A stretch of DNA of 47,858 nt, from the NCBI RefSeq assembly GCF_004369225.1, contig NZ_QFFZ01000028.1, positions 1 to 47,858 on the forward strand, in the 5' to 3' direction. The notes below the pieces were generated by a model. That model ran no database searches. It had not been told where the DNA came from and worked only from the letters and a program-made list of their open reading frames with translations. This DNA is from Pelotomaculum propionicicum (GTDB taxonomy: Bacteria > Bacillota > Desulfotomaculia > Desulfotomaculales > Pelotomaculaceae). Numbering within the stretch: the first letter of the stretch is position 1; each line of letters begins with the position of its first letter. Both the position numbers and the translations under genes were made by a program. Of the stretch, positions 33,059 to 43,498 are shown piece after piece.

Positions 33059-34387
33059 TTGTCTTTTGGAGGTGAGATTATCAAAATTTCTGTTCCATTT
33101 CTGGTGCTGATAGGATTTATAGCAGGCATTCTTACTATAGAAAATTTTTTAATAGTACCAATCTCACTGGTATTCAGCGCGCTCATTCTATTTTTAGCCC
33201 GGATACATGAGGTGCCGGAAAACGATAGAATATTTTTATTCAGGCTGGCTTTGGGCGCGCTGCTGATAAGATTGCTTTTTATCCTGGCAACTCACAGTTT
33301 TGACACAGCTTTCATCAACTACGTCAATAATTCGGATGCGCTTTACTATGAGGACATGGGCAAATTGATTGCCAGCGCCTGGCAGGATGGAAGGAAAGTA
33401 GCGATATTTACGGATAATTTCGGCTACTACTACTGGAACGGCCTGATTTATTACCTCGTGGGATTTAAGCCGGACCTGATCCGCGTTTTGAACAGCATTA
33501 CATCCGTCTGCATAGGATTTAACTTGTTTTTTATTTGCTTAAGGCTAAGCAGCCCGAAGGTGGCAAAAATCAGCTTTTTTCTAGCTGCCTATTTCCCCTC
33601 ATCCATTCTGTGGTCATCATTAAATTTAAAAGACAGCTTGATTATTTTTTTAATAACGTTGATTGTCAGGCTAAACCTTGAATTGATGGAGAGGTTTGTG
33701 TTTAATAAGGTGCTGTTAATGTCCTTGCTGTTAATGGCTCTGGTTTCGCTGCGGTTTTATGTTGGGATACTGCTTGCCATGTGTATCACACTTTCTTATG
33801 TTTTTACCGCCACAAAGTTCCTCTGGTGGCAAAGATTTGCTTACGCCCTGACCATTTTTTTAATCGCGGGATTTGCTTTGCAGCAAATGGGTTACGGTTT
33901 TTTGGGCACGAATTATCTTTTCAGCCAGAGCGTTGAGACCATCGGAGAACAGCATCAAGTTGCAGCCTATGGCGGGGCAGCCTTTGCGGGAGACGCTGTT
34001 TTTGAAAGTTATTCCGACGCTTTAAAATATTTACCCACTGGCATATTTTATTTTCTCCTTGGCCCTTTGCCCTGGCAGGCCATGGGACCAATGCGTATCA
34101 TCACGATTCCTGAAATGGCGTTTATGTACTTCTTATACTTCTACTTTGTAATAGGTGTTAGTCAACTATGGCATAATCAACGGGGCGCCTGCCTGTTTCT
34201 ATTGATTGTGATTACCTGCTTCGGCCTGGTTTACAGCCTTGGTTCTTCCAACATGGGCGGCCTGTATCGAATTCGTTTGCAGGTGTACATGATTGCTTTT
34301 ATTTTAATCAGTGAAGGTCTGCAGAGAAGCTGGGCTTTAAACAGAATATTCGGCCGTCTGAGGGCAATTAGGTCCATGCCGGAATAA
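33059..34387 (+). CDS. Polytopic membrane protein, glycosyltransferase/polymerase-like
   Basis: About 440 residues, with around ten hydrophobic segments and a large loop in the middle of the C-terminal half. It resembles family 39-type glycosyltransferases or polysaccharide polymerases: an acidic pair after the first helices (NNSDALYYEDMG) and the FPSSILWSSLNLKDS stretch. No closer identity is claimed. The frame opens at TTG 33059, but the only good ribosome site (GGAGGTG, 33068-33074) lies inside it. Initiation may thus be at ATT 33077 or ATC 33080, a rare choice. It sits 3 bases after the dehydrogenase. Confidence 0.75.
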   Translation: MSFGGEIIKISVPFLVLIGFIAGILTIENFLIVPISLVFSALILFLARIHEVPENDRIFLFRLALGALLIRLLFILATHSFDTAFINYVNNSDALYYEDMGKLIASAWQDGRKVAIFTDNFGYYYWNGLIYYLVGFKPDLIRVLNSITSVCIGFNLFFICLRLSSPKVAKISFFLAAYFPSSILWSSLNLKDSLIIFLITLIVRLNLELMERFVFNKVLLMSLLLMALVSLRFYVGILLAMCITLSYVFTATKFLWWQRFAYALTIFLIAGFALQQMGYGFLGTNYLFSQSVETIGEQHQVAAYGGAAFAGDAVFESYSDALKYLPTGIFYFLLGPLPWQAMGPMRIITIPEMAFMYFLYFYFVIGVSQLWHNQRGACLFLLIVITCFGLVYSLGSSNMGGLYRIRLQVYMIAFILISEGLQRSWALNRIFGRLRAIRSMPE

Positions 34388-34511
34388 CCTAAAGTAGACT
34401 ATTAGTACGGCGGCTAAAGCAAGGTCGCGACTTTTTCTTTGAAAATAACGCATATTATCCATTCAAGAGTACTTATAAATAAAAATATATAAATCAAGGA
34501 AGTGGCTTTAG

Positions 34512-35579
34512 TTGAAGGCCCTGATTTTGAGCGGCGGTAAAGGGACCCGTCTGCGCCCATTAACCTATACCACGGCAAAACAACTAATCCCTGTGGCTAA
34601 TAAACCCATTCTGGAATTTGTGATGGAGCAGGTTCGTGGGGCTGATATTGTTGACATCGGGGTTGTTATTTCTCCCGAAACCGGACAGCAGGTAAAAGAC
34701 GCTATAGGCGGCGGTGAGCGCTGGGGAGCGCGGGTTACTTACATTATGCAAGATGCGTCTTCAGGCCTGGCCCATGCTGTAAAAACAGCAAGGTCTTTCC
34801 TGGTGGATTCACCTTTTTTAATGTTTCTCGGCGACAACCTTATTCAGGGCGGAGTTAGCCGTATGGTTAAAGATTTTATTAACTCGTCAGCTGACTCGTT
34901 TATCCAGTTAAAACAGGTCGGCAATCCAGGCCAATTCGGTGTAGCTGTATTGGATGAAAAAAACAGGGTGGTAAAGCTTATTGAAAAACCGAAAGAGCCG
35001 CCCAGTAATCTGGCGCTGGTAGGAATCTACCTTTTTAATTCTGCCGTACACGGAGCAATAGACAGAATCAGGCCGTCCTGGCGGGGTGAATTGGAGATAA
35101 CTGACGCTATTCAGGAAATGATTGATTCGGGTTGCCGTGTAGACGCAAGTATTTTGGAGGGCTGGTGGCTGGATACCGGTAAAAAAGACGACATCCTGGA
35201 GGCAAACCGGGTTGTTCTGGATGAATATGCCCGGCCGGAAATAAACGGGGCGGTGGATCAATTAAGCAGTGTTACGGGCAGAGTGGAAATCGGCAGAGGG
35301 AGCAGGATTAAAAACAGTATAATACGCGGCCCGGCAGTTATCGGCGAAAATGTTGTAATTAATAATTCCTTTATCGGCCCCTATACTGCCTTGGGTAAAG
35401 AAAGCAAACTGGAAAACGTCAGCATAGAACATTCTGTTGTCCTCAATAACTGCTTTTTAAAGGATGTGGAACGCATTGAGGACAGTTTGATCGGCAATAA
35501 CACCAGAGTTAGTAAAAAGAAAGACCGCCATAAGGCTGTCCGCTTGTTCCTGGGAGACGATTCAGAAGTATTTGTTTAA
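34512..35579 (+). CDS. rmlA: Glucose-1-phosphate thymidylyltransferase, long form
   Basis: 355 residues. Nucleotidyltransferase signature [21 protein letters not shown] at the N-terminus, then FLGDN for metal binding and [11 protein letters not shown]-terminal left-handed beta-helix of hexapeptide repeats (about residues 245-340) marks the long RmlA form. Makes dTDP-glucose, first step to dTDP-rhamnose. The start is TTG with AAGGAAG upstream. The next three genes complete the pathway. Confidence 0.92.
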   Translation: MKALILSGGKGTRLRPLTYTTAKQLIPVANKPILEFVMEQVRGADIVDIGVVISPETGQQVKDAIGGGERWGARVTYIMQDASSGLAHAVKTARSFLVDSPFLMFLGDNLIQGGVSRMVKDFINSSADSFIQLKQVGNPGQFGVAVLDEKNRVVKLIEKPKEPPSNLALVGIYLFNSAVHGAIDRIRPSWRGELEITDAIQEMIDSGCRVDASILEGWWLDTGKKDDILEANRVVLDEYARPEINGAVDQLSSVTGRVEIGRGSRIKNSIIRGPAVIGENVVINNSFIGPYTALGKESKLENVSIEHSVVLNNCFLKDVERIEDSLIGNNTRVSKKKDRHKAVRLFLGDDSEVFV

Positions 35580-36057
35580 GACGGGGGTGCTCAAGATAAA
35601 TCTAATTGATGGCGTGGAAGTAAGGCATTTAAAGCTGATTCCTGACGAGCGGGGTTTTCTGATGGAAATGCTGCGCAGGGACTGGCCGGAATTTATGAAT
35701 TTTGGGCAGGCGTATATTACCGCTTGCTATCCGGGTATAGTCAAAGCGTGGCATTATCACAAACTGCAGTGGGATCATTTTGTCTGTGTCGCGGGGATGG
35801 CCAGAACGGTCCTGTGTGACTTGCGGGAAGGCAGTCCCACCAAAGGGAAGGTTAATGTATTTCACCTGGGTTACCTTAACCCGGTGCTGTTAAAGATTCC
35901 GCCTTTGGTCTACCATGGATTTACGGCAGAGGGGAATGAAACCGCTCTTATAGTTAACTTTCCCACTAAACTTTACAATTACGGAAATCCGGATGAATAC
36001 CGCCTTCCATATAATGACCAGTCAATACCTTACTCATGGGAGGTTGTTCACGGGTGA
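35572..36057 (+). CDS. rmlC: dTDP-4-dehydrorhamnose 3,5-epimerase family protein
   Basis: 161-residue cupin. RmlC-type features are a His-rich strand [13 protein letters not shown] and [13 protein letters not shown]. It is of the divergent, shorter RmlC branch. Its place among rmlA, rmlD and rmlB supports the assignment. Start unclear: the frame opens at TTG 35572, overlapping the rmlA stop. GTG 35587 is an alternative, and a GGGGG tract at 35582 could serve a later non-ATG start. Confidence 0.85.
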   Translation: MFKTGVLKINLIDGVEVRHLKLIPDERGFLMEMLRRDWPEFMNFGQAYITACYPGIVKAWHYHKLQWDHFVCVAGMARTVLCDLREGSPTKGKVNVFHLGYLNPVLLKIPPLVYHGFTAEGNETALIVNFPTKLYNYGNPDEYRLPYNDQSIPYSWEVVHG

Positions 36058-36887
36058 GGGTTATGATCACCGGCGCCGCCGGTATGTTGGGCCGGGCGGT
36101 GGCGGCTGAGTTCGCCAGCCGGGAGGCGGAGGTAATCGCTTTGAAACGGACCGACTTGGATATTACAGATCTCAAGCTGGTAAGGCGGGTTACATGCTGC
36201 GAGAAACCGGAAATTGTAATCAACTGCGCTGCTTATACCAATGTTGACGGGGCTGAGACAGAGCCCCACCTGGCTTTCCTGATCAACGGCCTTGGGCCGC
36301 GGAATCTGGCTGTTGCCTGCAGAGAGGCAGGAGCGATACTGGTACACGTCAGCACCGATTATGTTTTTGACGGCAATAAACCGGGCGCCTATTCCATCTA
36401 TGATGACCCGTGTCCTTCCAACATATATGGGAACAGCAAACTCTGGGGAGAGAAAGCGTTATCCGTTAATACTAATACATATTACATTGTACGGACCAGC
36501 TGGCTTTTCGGGCCGGGGGGAAATAATTTTGTTATGACCATGCTGCGCTTGGGACGGGATGAGGGAAAGGTCCGCGTGGTGAATGACCAGACGGGGAGCC
36601 CAACTTATACCGTGGACCTGGCCAGGGGCATAGCGGATTTATGTGCGAGCGGCTGTTACGGGATTTATCATATTACCAATCAGGGGAGCGTCACCTGGCA
36701 TGATTTTGCGAAAGCAATCTTTGCCAGAAAAGGCCTAAGTGTGGATTTGACTCCATGCAATACCATGTTTATGGGGCGCCCGGCCAGGCGTCCGCAAAAT
36801 TCTGTCCTGGATCCATTTCCCCTTCAGGAAACCATCGGTTACCTGCTTCCTACCTGGGAAGATGCCCTTGCCAGGTATTTAGGGTAA
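36054..36887 (+). CDS. rmlD: dTDP-4-dehydrorhamnose reductase
   Basis: 277 residues. NADPH motif ITGAAGMLGRAVA, then NCAAYTNVDGAE, STDYVFDG and the catalytic YGNSKLWGE (Y-x(3)-K). Reduces the 4-keto group to dTDP-L-rhamnose. GTG 36054 overlaps the rmlC TGA (GTGA) and has GGGAGG 10 bases upstream. The open frame from 36036 lies upstream of this site. Confidence 0.92.
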   Translation: MRVMITGAAGMLGRAVAAEFASREAEVIALKRTDLDITDLKLVRRVTCCEKPEIVINCAAYTNVDGAETEPHLAFLINGLGPRNLAVACREAGAILVHVSTDYVFDGNKPGAYSIYDDPCPSNIYGNSKLWGEKALSVNTNTYYIVRTSWLFGPGGNNFVMTMLRLGRDEGKVRVVNDQTGSPTYTVDLARGIADLCASGCYGIYHITNQGSVTWHDFAKAIFARKGLSVDLTPCNTMFMGRPARRPQNSVLDPFPLQETIGYLLPTWEDALARYLG

Positions 36888-36984
36888 ACGAGTGGTTCAA
36901 CACCATGGTTATAAATGACTTGTTTTAATCTGGAGGAATACCATCACTTAAGATGTTTCGGTTTTTATACTGGAGGAATTGCAG

Positions 36985-37956
36985 ATGAGACTTCTCATAA
37001 CAGGAGGAGCGGGTTTTATCGGCTCAAACTTTATTCACTACATTCTCGGCGAACATCAGGACTGGAAGATCACCAACCTCGATAAACTTACCTATGCGGG
37101 CAACCCTAAAAATTTCGAGGGACTGGCCGAGGATCGCCACCTATTTGTAAAAGGTGACATCGCGGACGCCGATACAGTAAATACGGCTATCAGCAAAGGT
37201 ATAGACGTGATCGTAAACTTTGCGGCAGAGTCTCACGTGGACCGGAGTATAGACGACCCGGCCCCTTTTATTGAAAATAATATCAAAGGCACTCAGGTGC
37301 TTCTTGAAGCCGCCAGGAAGCACGGAATAACACAATTTATTCAGGTATCCACGGATGAAGTCTACGGTTCTCTGGGCCCGGACGGGGTATTCCACGAGGA
37401 TTCACCCCTGGCTCCCAACAGCCCCTACTCTGCCAGCAAAGCATCAGCTGACCTGCTGTGCCGCGCTTATTTCAAAACCTACGGCTTACCGGTTATAGTC
37501 ACCCGCTGCTCCAATAACTTTGGCCCCCGCCAGTTCCCAGAAAAGTTCATACCTGTAACCATAACCTGCGCACTTGAAAACAGGCCTGTACCGCTTTACG
37601 GCGACGGACTTAATGTTCGTGACTGGCTTTACGTCGCCGACCACTGCCGCGCTCTTGAAGCCGTTATCCTCAACGGCAGGGAAGGTGAAATATATAACAT
37701 CGGCGGCGGTCGCGAACTTACCAACCTTGAACTGGCGGAAGAAATACTGAGACAGCTGGGAAAACCGTCCAGCCTGATCAGGCATGTAAACGACCGTCCC
37801 GGGCATGACCGGCGTTATGCCGTGGACAGCGGTAAAATACAACGCGAACTGGGCTGGAAGCCCCGGTATGATTTTGCCCGGGCGCTTCAAGAAACTATCC
37901 AATGGTACGCCGGCAACCTGGGATGGTGGGGGAAATCTGAGGTGTGGCCGAGTTGA
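36985..37956 (+). CDS. rmlB: dTDP-glucose 4,6-dehydratase
   Basis: 323 residues. NAD motif ITGGAGFIGSNFI, NFAAESHVDRSI, the catalytic STDEVYGSLG and YSASKAS (Y-x(3)-K), and NNFGPRQFPEK in the sugar pocket. Converts dTDP-glucose to the 4-keto-6-deoxy intermediate used by RmlC and RmlD. ATG 36985 follows GGAGGA by 7 bases. The gene order is rmlA-C-D-B. Confidence 0.96.
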   Translation: MRLLITGGAGFIGSNFIHYILGEHQDWKITNLDKLTYAGNPKNFEGLAEDRHLFVKGDIADADTVNTAISKGIDVIVNFAAESHVDRSIDDPAPFIENNIKGTQVLLEAARKHGITQFIQVSTDEVYGSLGPDGVFHEDSPLAPNSPYSASKASADLLCRAYFKTYGLPVIVTRCSNNFGPRQFPEKFIPVTITCALENRPVPLYGDGLNVRDWLYVADHCRALEAVILNGREGEIYNIGGGRELTNLELAEEILRQLGKPSSLIRHVNDRPGHDRRYAVDSGKIQRELGWKPRYDFARALQETIQWYAGNLGWWGKSEVWPS

Positions 37957-39062
37957 AAGTATTATTCCTTCCGACGGCATCGTGGAATGACCCGCCCAGC
38001 AGGTACAGAATTTACCAGTACCTGGACCACCTGAGAAGGCAGGGGATTGTCGCCGATTGCAGGCCGGGTGTGTCTGATTATGTCTACACAAGGTATGCCC
38101 CTTATAAAGGTATAATCGCTAAATTTGTCTTTTTCGGGATAAGTGCTCTTTCCCGCATTCTGGCCTGTTTCATAATCTGGCGTTACGACACGATATTTAT
38201 CCAGCGGCTGGTGCTGCCCCATATTTATCCTTTACCGGAAATACTTATCTGTATGATTGCCGGCCTGCTGGGGAAAAGTATCATTTTTGATTTTGACGAT
38301 GCCATTTATGCAACATCGCTTCACCGTAAAAAAACACTGGCAGAAAAGTTCACCGACCCCAACCGGGTGGCCAGGGTGATTGCCAAATGCGACACAATAA
38401 TTGCGGGGAATTCATATTTGGCTGACTATGCCCGGACTTATAACAACAATGTTGTAATTATTCCTACATCCATCGATCTGGTTAGATATCCGGTGAAGCA
38501 ATATAACGGCAAAAAACCGGGTGAGCCGTATGTAATCGGCTGGATAGGCATGCCGGGTTCACTGCCTTACCTCAATATTTTAAAGCCTGTTTTTCAGGAA
38601 ATCGCCCGGAGCTATAACATTCTCATCAGAATAATTGGGGGACAGAATTTTGAATGTCCGGGAGTTAAGGTGGAACACCTGATGTGGTCTTTGGAAAGTG
38701 AGGTTGGGCAGATTCTAAGTTTTGATGTGGGAGTGATGCCTTTAACCGAAAGTGAGGAAGCGAGGGGAAAGTGCGGGTTGAAGCTTCTTCAATATATGGC
38801 CGCCGGGGTTGCCGCGGTGGCTTCTCCTGTAAGCGCTAATAATGAGATCGTCAAAGATGGGGTAAATGGCTACCTGGCTTTATCTTTGGGCGAATGGTCA
38901 GATAAAATCTGCAGCTTGCTCCGGTCAGAACGGCTGCGCCGGGAAATGGGACGGCTAGGCAGGGAGTGCGTAGAGCAGCGGTTTTCCATACAATCCAGCT
39001 TACCCATGTTAATCAAGGTTATTAGAGGGCAAGCAACTCAGGTTTTAGGAGGATTTAGATGA
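37953..39062 (+). CDS. Glycosyltransferase, GT-B fold, family 4/1-like
   Basis: About 369 residues. The N-terminus [23 protein letters not shown] and the C-terminal [33 protein letters not shown] (donor-binding E-x(7)-E-like region) are typical of GT4 enzymes. A hydrophobic stretch near residues 45-70 may anchor it to the membrane. TTG 37953 overlaps the rmlB stop (TTGA), and GAGGTG is 8 bases upstream. Adjacent rhamnose genes suggest rhamnosyl transfer, unproven. Confidence 0.85.
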   Translation: MKVLFLPTASWNDPPSRYRIYQYLDHLRRQGIVADCRPGVSDYVYTRYAPYKGIIAKFVFFGISALSRILACFIIWRYDTIFIQRLVLPHIYPLPEILICMIAGLLGKSIIFDFDDAIYATSLHRKKTLAEKFTDPNRVARVIAKCDTIIAGNSYLADYARTYNNNVVIIPTSIDLVRYPVKQYNGKKPGEPYVIGWIGMPGSLPYLNILKPVFQEIARSYNILIRIIGGQNFECPGVKVEHLMWSLESEVGQILSFDVGVMPLTESEEARGKCGLKLLQYMAAGVAAVASPVSANNEIVKDGVNGYLALSLGEWSDKICSLLRSERLRREMGRLGRECVEQRFSIQSSLPMLIKVIRGQATQVLGGFR

Positions 39063-40105
39063 CTAAGAGGGCTCTTATTACCGGTATCACCGGACAGGAT
39101 GGCAGCTATCTGGCAGAATTTTTGATCGACAAAGGTTATGAGGTGCACGGTGTAATCAGGAGGTCTTCAAACTTTAATACCGGACGTATCGAGCATATTT
39201 ATCAAAATCCGGATGAAGCCGGCTGCAAATTTTTCTTGCATTACGGTGATCTTAGCGACTCTACGGTGCTCAGAAGAATTGTAAATCTTGTCAAACCGGA
39301 CGAGGTATACAACCTGGCTGCACAGTCGCACGTCAAGGTTTCTTTTCAAAAGCCCATATATACCGCTGATATTGTGGCTTTGGGAGCGTTGCGATTGATT
39401 GAAGTTATCCGCGACTGTCAGATAGAGAACAGCAGGCAGATAAAATTTTATCAAGCTGGTTCGTCAGAAATGTTTGGCAATGCCAAGCCGCCACAATCTG
39501 AAACGACTCCCTTTTTACCCCGCAGCCCTTATGCGGCAGCCAAAGCGCATGCATTCTGGCAGATGGTGAATTATAGGGAGGCATATGGCTTGTTCGCCGT
39601 GAATGGAATTCTTTTTAACCATGAATCCCCCAGGCGCGGGGAGAATTTTGTCACTCGAAAAATAACCAGGACGGCTTCACGAATTAAATTTGGACTTCAA
39701 GATAAACTTATTTTGGGAAATTTGGATGCCAGGCGGGACTGGGGGTTTGCCGGAGATTATGTAGAAGCCATGTGGTTAATGCTCCAGCAGGATCAGCCTG
39801 ATGACTATGTGATTGCTACCGGAGAGTCGCATACCGTCCGTGATTTTTTAAACCTGGTTTTTGAAAAATTGTCTTTGGACTGGCGAAAATATGTGGTGAT
39901 CGATCCCCGTTATTTTCGTCCTACTGAGGTCGATTACCTCCAGGGGGATATAACCAAGGCCAGGACGAAGCTGGGCTGGCAGCCCAAAACATCTTTTAAA
40001 CAATTGGTTGACATGATGCTTGAACACGATCTGGAGTTAGCCCGGAAGGATAAAGTTTTAATGGATGCCGGCTACAAAGTCAAGTGTAGCCAGTTTGAAC
40101 AATAA
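39059..40105 (+). CDS. gmd: GDP-mannose 4,6-dehydratase
   Basis: 348 residues. NADP motif [47 protein letters not shown] and [12 protein letters not shown] (Y-x(3)-K). [16 protein letters not shown] is highly specific for Gmd. The product is GDP-4-keto-6-deoxy-mannose. ATG overlaps the previous stop (ATGA) with AGGAGG upstream. No Fcl/Rmd reductase follows in the window. Confidence 0.95.
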   Translation: MTKRALITGITGQDGSYLAEFLIDKGYEVHGVIRRSSNFNTGRIEHIYQNPDEAGCKFFLHYGDLSDSTVLRRIVNLVKPDEVYNLAAQSHVKVSFQKPIYTADIVALGALRLIEVIRDCQIENSRQIKFYQAGSSEMFGNAKPPQSETTPFLPRSPYAAAKAHAFWQMVNYREAYGLFAVNGILFNHESPRRGENFVTRKITRTASRIKFGLQDKLILGNLDARRDWGFAGDYVEAMWLMLQQDQPDDYVIATGESHTVRDFLNLVFEKLSLDWRKYVVIDPRYFRPTEVDYLQGDITKARTKLGWQPKTSFKQLVDMMLEHDLELARKDKVLMDAGYKVKCSQFEQ

Positions 40106-40137
40106 ACCTTTAGCCAAACCATGTCCTGGGGTTGAAA

Positions 40138-41220
40138 ATGATTGAGAATAAACTTTGCGCGGTAATCATGGCCGGGGGAACCGGCGAACGGTTCTGGCCC
40201 AAAAGCAGAGCTGCCAGACCAAAACAATTGCTATGTTTCACAGGAAAGGATTCCCTCCTGAGAGGTACTATTAACCGCTTGCAAAAATGGATCCCGGTGG
40301 AAAATATCCTGGTGGTTACCACCGAAAAACTGGCTGCGACAATTGAACTGCACCTGCCTGAATTGCCGCGTCAAAATATGATCGTGGAGCCGGTGGGAAG
40401 GAACACAGCGCCCTGCCTTTTGTTGGCGGCTCTCCATGTGGAAAACAAGGGCGATCCGGTAATGGTGATCGTTCCGTCAGATCATGTTATTCAGCAAAAT
40501 GACCGGTTTGTTTCCATCATGAAGGCGGCCAGCAGCGTTGCGGCTGCCAGTGATGTTTTAGTGACCATAGGAATCAACCCGACTTCACCGGAGACTGGTT
40601 ACGGCTATATAATGGCAGGGCAGCTTCTGACTACTGAAGGCGGGGCAAGAATATACAGTGTCATACGCTTTGTTGAAAAACCTGACCGTCTCACCGCAGA
40701 AAAGTATCTGGCTGAAGGAAACTACTACTGGAACAGCGGTATGTTTGTGTGGAGGCCTTCCATTTTACTGAGCTCGGTTCAAGAATACCTGCCCGGTATA
40801 ACTAAAAAGCTGCCGCAAATGCGCAGGGCTGTTGCAGACAATAATCAGGAGCTTATGAACGCCTGCTATCATGATATGCCAAATATATCCATTGATTATG
40901 GGGTGATGGAGAAAGCAAAAAATGTACTGGTTATACCCGGCGATTTTGGCTGGGATGATATTGGTTCCTGGGCGGCAATGGAACGGATTGCGCCAGCGGA
41001 TGCGGACGGCAACGTATTGGTTGGAGGAGAGTGCCTGAATATTAACAGTGAGAACTGTATTATTGAGGCTCAATCCAAGCTGGTTGCCACTGTTGGTGTA
41101 AAGAACATGGTGATCGTGGAAAGTGAAGATGTGATTTTGATTTGCCCCAAAGAGCGGGTACAGGATATTAAGTCGGTGGTTAATCAGTTAAGGCTTACAG
41201 GAAAGGAAAAATATATTTAA
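40138..41220 (+). CDS. manC: Mannose-1-phosphate guanylyltransferase
   Basis: 360 residues. Signature IMAGGTGERFWPKSRAARPKQL, VPSDHVIQ, FVEKPD and WNSGMFVWR, then the C-terminal short helix domain. It lacks the phosphomannose-isomerase cupin of bifunctional enzymes. Supplies GDP-mannose for Gmd. ATG 40138 has GGGG at 40128-40131; TTG 40132 is possible. Confidence 0.93.
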   Translation: MIENKLCAVIMAGGTGERFWPKSRAARPKQLLCFTGKDSLLRGTINRLQKWIPVENILVVTTEKLAATIELHLPELPRQNMIVEPVGRNTAPCLLLAALHVENKGDPVMVIVPSDHVIQQNDRFVSIMKAASSVAAASDVLVTIGINPTSPETGYGYIMAGQLLTTEGGARIYSVIRFVEKPDRLTAEKYLAEGNYYWNSGMFVWRPSILLSSVQEYLPGITKKLPQMRRAVADNNQELMNACYHDMPNISIDYGVMEKAKNVLVIPGDFGWDDIGSWAAMERIAPADADGNVLVGGECLNINSENCIIEAQSKLVATVGVKNMVIVESEDVILICPKERVQDIKSVVNQLRLTGKEKYI

Positions 41221-41243
41221 ACGATTATTAAAGGGGTTATGCC

Positions 41244-42414
41244 GTGGTTTTCAGTTCTCCTGTTTTTATTTACATTTTTATGCCTGTCTTTTTAATATCC
41301 TATTATATAGGGATTGCTTCTGTTGTCTTAATAACACCGAGCAAGGCATCAATCTATCCTGAATACATACCGGATGCCTTTAACAAAATACCTGTCGGGC
41401 AAAACAGAAACTATCAGAACTTCGTGGATCTCTTGAAACAGTATGATGTCCAGTACTTGGACGGCCACGAGATTACCATGAAACAAAAAAGAAAATCGGA
41501 GTATCCGCTGTTTTGCAGGGGCGGGACCCACTGGAATTACCTGGGTGCTTATTTTACAACCAGGGAGATGATACTCAAGTTGCAGGAACTGGTCAATCGA
41601 AGTATTACTAATCTGGAATGTACAAGAATTGAACTTGACGACATTCCTTCCGGTTCGGACAACGACCTGGCGTTGCTGCTGAACGTCTGGAGAACGCCGG
41701 ACCGCTATCCGGTTCCCCATCCGGTTATTACTGCTGCTCCTGGTGGTTTTCAACCAAACGTTTTATTCGTGGGGGGGCAGCTTTTCCGGACAGATTATCC
41801 AGACTCTGGTTCAAAACGGGGTATGCTCCGACATCTTCTACTATAATAAACGAATGAATTGTAAGGATGATGACAAAGTTCCAGCAGAAGAAGACAACCT
41901 GGGAGAATTAGACTGGGAAAAGGACGTCTTTAGTAGAGATATTATTGTTTTGGAAGTAAACGAGCAATTTATCACCGGTATAGGGAGCGGATTCATCGAA
42001 GATGCTCTTAGCAGGCTGGAGCCTTCCGAGGTAAGATTTGTTTTAAAAAATGATCAATATGTTACTGAGATACCTGTTAACGGTAAAAAAGGTTATTTGT
42101 TAAAGAAAGGCGCTCCGGCCAGTGGATGTCTTTTCCTTGCTACAGACTACCTCTTGCTGGAGCCTGGCGCGGAATATGAGATCTCTTATATAGCGAAAGG
42201 ATATGGAACATTAAAACTAGACATGTCGGAAAGTGATTTGCGTCAAATAGTTAATAACAGCATTCAAGATGAAGAAAAGATCTATTGTCATCAATTCAAG
42301 TGTGTTGATAAGGGAAATTGTGTTTTGCGTTTCTATATTGATGGAGAAACGGGTGTTGCAGATAAAGATACCCTTATCTATGATATAAATTTAAAGAAAA
42401 AAACAAAGCACTGA
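41244..42414 (+). pseudogene. Deletion fusion of AlgI (MBOAT) start to AlgJ/AlgX-like O-acetylation protein, with frameshift
   Basis: The first 22 or so residues (MVFSSPVFIYIFMPVFLISYY) are the typical N-terminus of AlgI-type MBOAT acyltransferases. From ASVVLITPSKASIYPEYIP onward the sequence matches the SGNH-like AlgJ/AlgX family (GGTHWNYLGAYF). A deletion thus joined the two neighbouring genes. At 41771-41777 a run of seven G carries one base too many: frame one ends at 41846. Deleting one G gives NVLFVGGSFSGQIIQTL and continues to 42414. The gene therefore seems dead for O-acetylation unless the frameshift is a sequence error, and even then no acyltransferase domain remains. Confidence 0.75.
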
Positions 42415-42603
42415 AAAATGTAAGCTTGACAAACCCATTTGTTTAACGATAAATATATTTTACCATTATATGTAAATTAATTTTTCACTATAAAGTTAGT
42501 TTTAGAAATTTGGGACAGACATATGACCAGGATGAAGTATGTTTTAGTGTCAATTCTAATTTCTATCTAATATATTAAACTAAATATCTCGTCGAAGGGG
42601 TGA

Positions 42604-43491
42604 GGCTCACGACAAAAAAAAAAAGATTCGCAAAAGAACGGTCCAGGGCTGTTTGAACCTGCTCTAAACGGAGATTTCAACCTGATAATCGAACCAGGGC
42701 GCTCTTTCCGGCATTACTGGCGTGATTTACTGATTTATCGCGAGCTTCTCTATTTTTTAACCTGGCGCGACATCTTGGTACGCTACAAGCAGACAGTAAT
42801 CGGTATAGCTTGGAGTGTGCTCAGGCCATTCCTGACCATGGTCGTCTTTACGGTGGTTTTTGGGAAAATAGCAAAGCTTCCATCGGACGGTGTCCCCTAC
42901 CCAATCATGGTCTATGCCGCGATGCTGCCGTGGCAGTTCTTTGCCAACGCCCTGCAAGAAAGCAGCAATTCGTTGATCAACAATGTGAATTTGCTAACGA
43001 AAGTCTATTTTCCCCGCCTGCTTTTACCTCTGTCTGCTATGGCTGTCAGTCTCGTAGACTTCTTGATTTCAATAGTCATTTTGTTTGCCTTAATGCTATG
43101 GTATCACTTCTGGCCTGACTGGAAAATTTTGACCCTGCCGTTTTTTCTTTTCCTGGACCTCCTTGCGGTTTTGGGAGCAGGGCTCTGGTTGTCAGCCCTG
43201 AACGTAAAGTACCGGGATTTTCGCTACGTAGTACCTTTTATCATCCAGTTTGGCCTTTATATATCACCGGTTGGCTTCAGCAGCAGCGTTATTCCGGAAA
43301 GGTGGAGGCTGCTGTTTTCAGCAAACCCGATGGTGGGAGTCATCGACGGCTTTCGATGGGCGATCCTGGGTGATAGTACACAAATATTTTGGCCCGGCTT
43401 TTTAATGTCTGTTGGTGCCACCTTACTGTTTTGTATTATAGGAATCAGTTATTTCCGTAGGACGGAAACATCGTTTGCCGATATTATATGA
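42604..43491 (+). CDS. wzm: Polysaccharide ABC exporter, permease (Wzm)
   Basis: About 280-295 residues with six membrane helices. Family-typical residues are IIEPGRSFRHYWRDLLIYREL, then FLTWRDILVRYKQTVIGIAWSVLRP and NVKYRDFRYVVPF. The frame is open from 42604, but no ATG, GTG or TTG lies upstream of the conserved region; the TTG at 42775 would cut off the conserved N-terminus. A GGGGTGAGG ribosome-like site is at 42597, and a run of 11 A (42614-42624) follows. GTG 42600 would be in frame if one A were absent. The start is therefore unresolved. The 42415-42603 gap is AT-rich and empty. Confidence 0.88.
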   Translation, partial: GSRQKKKDSQKNGPGLFEPALNGDFNLIIEPGRSFRHYWRDLLIYRELLYFLTWRDILVRYKQTVIGIAWSVLRPFLTMVVFTVVFGKIAKLPSDGVPYPIMVYAAMLPWQFFANALQESSNSLINNVNLLTKVYFPRLLLPLSAMAVSLVDFLISIVILFALMLWYHFWPDWKILTLPFFLFLDLLAVLGAGLWLSALNVKYRDFRYVVPFIIQFGLYISPVGFSSSVIPERWRLLFSANPMVGVIDGFRWAILGDSTQIFWPGFLMSVGATLLFCIIGISYFRRTETSFADII

Positions 43492-43498
43492 GGTGCCT

